The notes beneath the pieces were generated by a model. The model worked only from the letters and a program-made list of their open reading frames with translations, searched no databases and had not been told where the DNA came from. The position numbers and the translations under genes are program-made. Positions 5,080-5,295 of a stretch of 5,295 bases of DNA are shown in pieces (position 1 is the first letter of the stretch; every line of letters starts with the position of its first letter). This DNA is from Clostridia bacterium (GTDB taxonomy: Bacteria; Bacillota; Clostridia; UMGS1810). The DNA lies in the NCBI GenBank assembly GCA_017503945.1, contig JAFVSB010000098.1, positions 1-5,295 of the forward strand, read 5' to 3'.

Positions 5080-5091
5080 AAGAATTTTGAG

Positions 5092-5114
5092 AAATTATTG
5101 TTTATCGATTTATC
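5092..5114 (+). repeat. Partial copy of the left end of the MITE-like element
   Basis: AAATTATTGTTT (5092-5103) is identical to 1888-1899, and the following bases keep the similarity, 20 of 23 matching overall (both continue to ...CG-TTTATC). It sits 12 nt after the terL stop and directly before a hairpin. The sequence is AT-rich, so a chance match cannot be excluded. Confidence 0.35.
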
Positions 5115-5141
5115 AAAGGGGGATATTTTCCCCCTTTGATA
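5111..5141 (+). terminator. G/C-rich hairpin after terL
   Basis: TATCAAAGGGGG (5111-5122) pairs perfectly with CCCCCTTTGATA (5130-5141), a 12-bp stem with an ATATTTT loop. A second CCCCCTTTA (5142-5150) follows and could swap with the first 3' arm. It is followed by CCCCCTTT and not a T-tract, so termination may be inefficient. Confidence 0.55.
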
Positions 5142-5196
5142 CCCCCTTTAGCCACTAAATTTAATAATTCGGGAATTTTTCAAAAGCCATGCGCAC

Positions 5197-5229
5197 GCAA
5201 CGACGCGCAAAAGCTATTTGCGCCGTTGC
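5197..5229. repeat. Hairpin 1 of a tandem pair downstream of terL
   Basis: GCAACG-AC-GCGCAAA (5197-5211) pairs with TTTGCGC-CGTTGC (5217-5229), 13 bp with a 2-nt bulge and an AGCTA loop. It directly abuts the next hairpin. No gene is seen in 5080-5295. Confidence 0.5.
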
Positions 5230-5291
5230 TGCAAGCGCATACAGCATAGGAAACTGTTTTTGTGTATGCGCTTGCACGCTATAGCTTTTTT
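5230..5291 (+). terminator. Hairpin 2 with T-tract, possible intrinsic terminator
   Basis: TGCAAGCGCATACA (5230-5243) pairs perfectly with TGTATGCGCTTGCA (5263-5276), 14 bp, around a 19-nt loop. Nine bases later comes TTTTTT (5286-5291). An outer pairing of AAAAGCTAT (5209-5217) with ATAGCTTTT (5281-5289) is also possible but would break hairpin 1. The distance between stem and T-tract is longer than normal, so a terminator is plausible, not certain. Confidence 0.5.
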
Positions 5292-5295
5292 CAAA

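Noticed and set aside
1..5295. CRISPR array, tRNA or rRNA genes
   Set aside because: No regularly spaced direct repeats, cloverleaf-like segments or conserved rRNA blocks were found.

Overview
The window looks like an accessory stretch of a Bacillota (Clostridia-like) chromosome, probably from an uncultured or gut-associated lineage. The grounds are AT-rich spacers with strong sigma-A promoters (TTGATA-17-TATAAT and TTGACT-17-TATAAT), AGGAGG-type ribosome binding sites, a DegV-family protein, a terminase pair of the type found in Firmicutes prophages, and a dispersed repeat of the 'TGTCATTCCGAG' type that I recall as common in Clostridia. The species cannot be named from this sequence.

Layout, left to right. 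(1) 1-1039, plus strand: the end of a DUF4417 gene, then a short polymorphic-toxin gene whose start codon overlaps the DUF4417 stop, then a small Cys4 protein that is the probable immunity protein. Base composition changes sharply inside the toxin gene. (2) 1040-1764: a strong promoter, an approximately 210-nt leader with long-range pairing that ends in an intrinsic terminator, and then a small gene resembling DUF6809. The leader has overlapping alternative helices, as expected of an attenuator or riboswitch. I could not assign it to a known class, and it is the best candidate here for something undescribed. (3) 1765-2144: a region without a convincing gene, made of nested inverted repeats. 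It includes a 258-bp MITE-like element with 13-bp terminal inverted repeats whose right end forms the stop codon of the next gene. (4) 2142-3110, minus strand: a complete degV-family gene with its own promoter and an insulating terminator upstream. (5) 3111-5295, plus strand: a phage DNA-packaging pair, a short small-terminase-like protein overlapping by 4 nt an intact large terminase, followed by three strong hairpins where a portal gene would normally be expected.

The genes do not form one pathway. The window reads as a mosaic of independently acquired modules (toxin/immunity cassette, attenuated orphan gene, repeat element, housekeeping degV, prophage packaging fragment), each with its own signals. 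All calls come from reading the sequence by eye. Family names rest on recognised motifs, not on a search.
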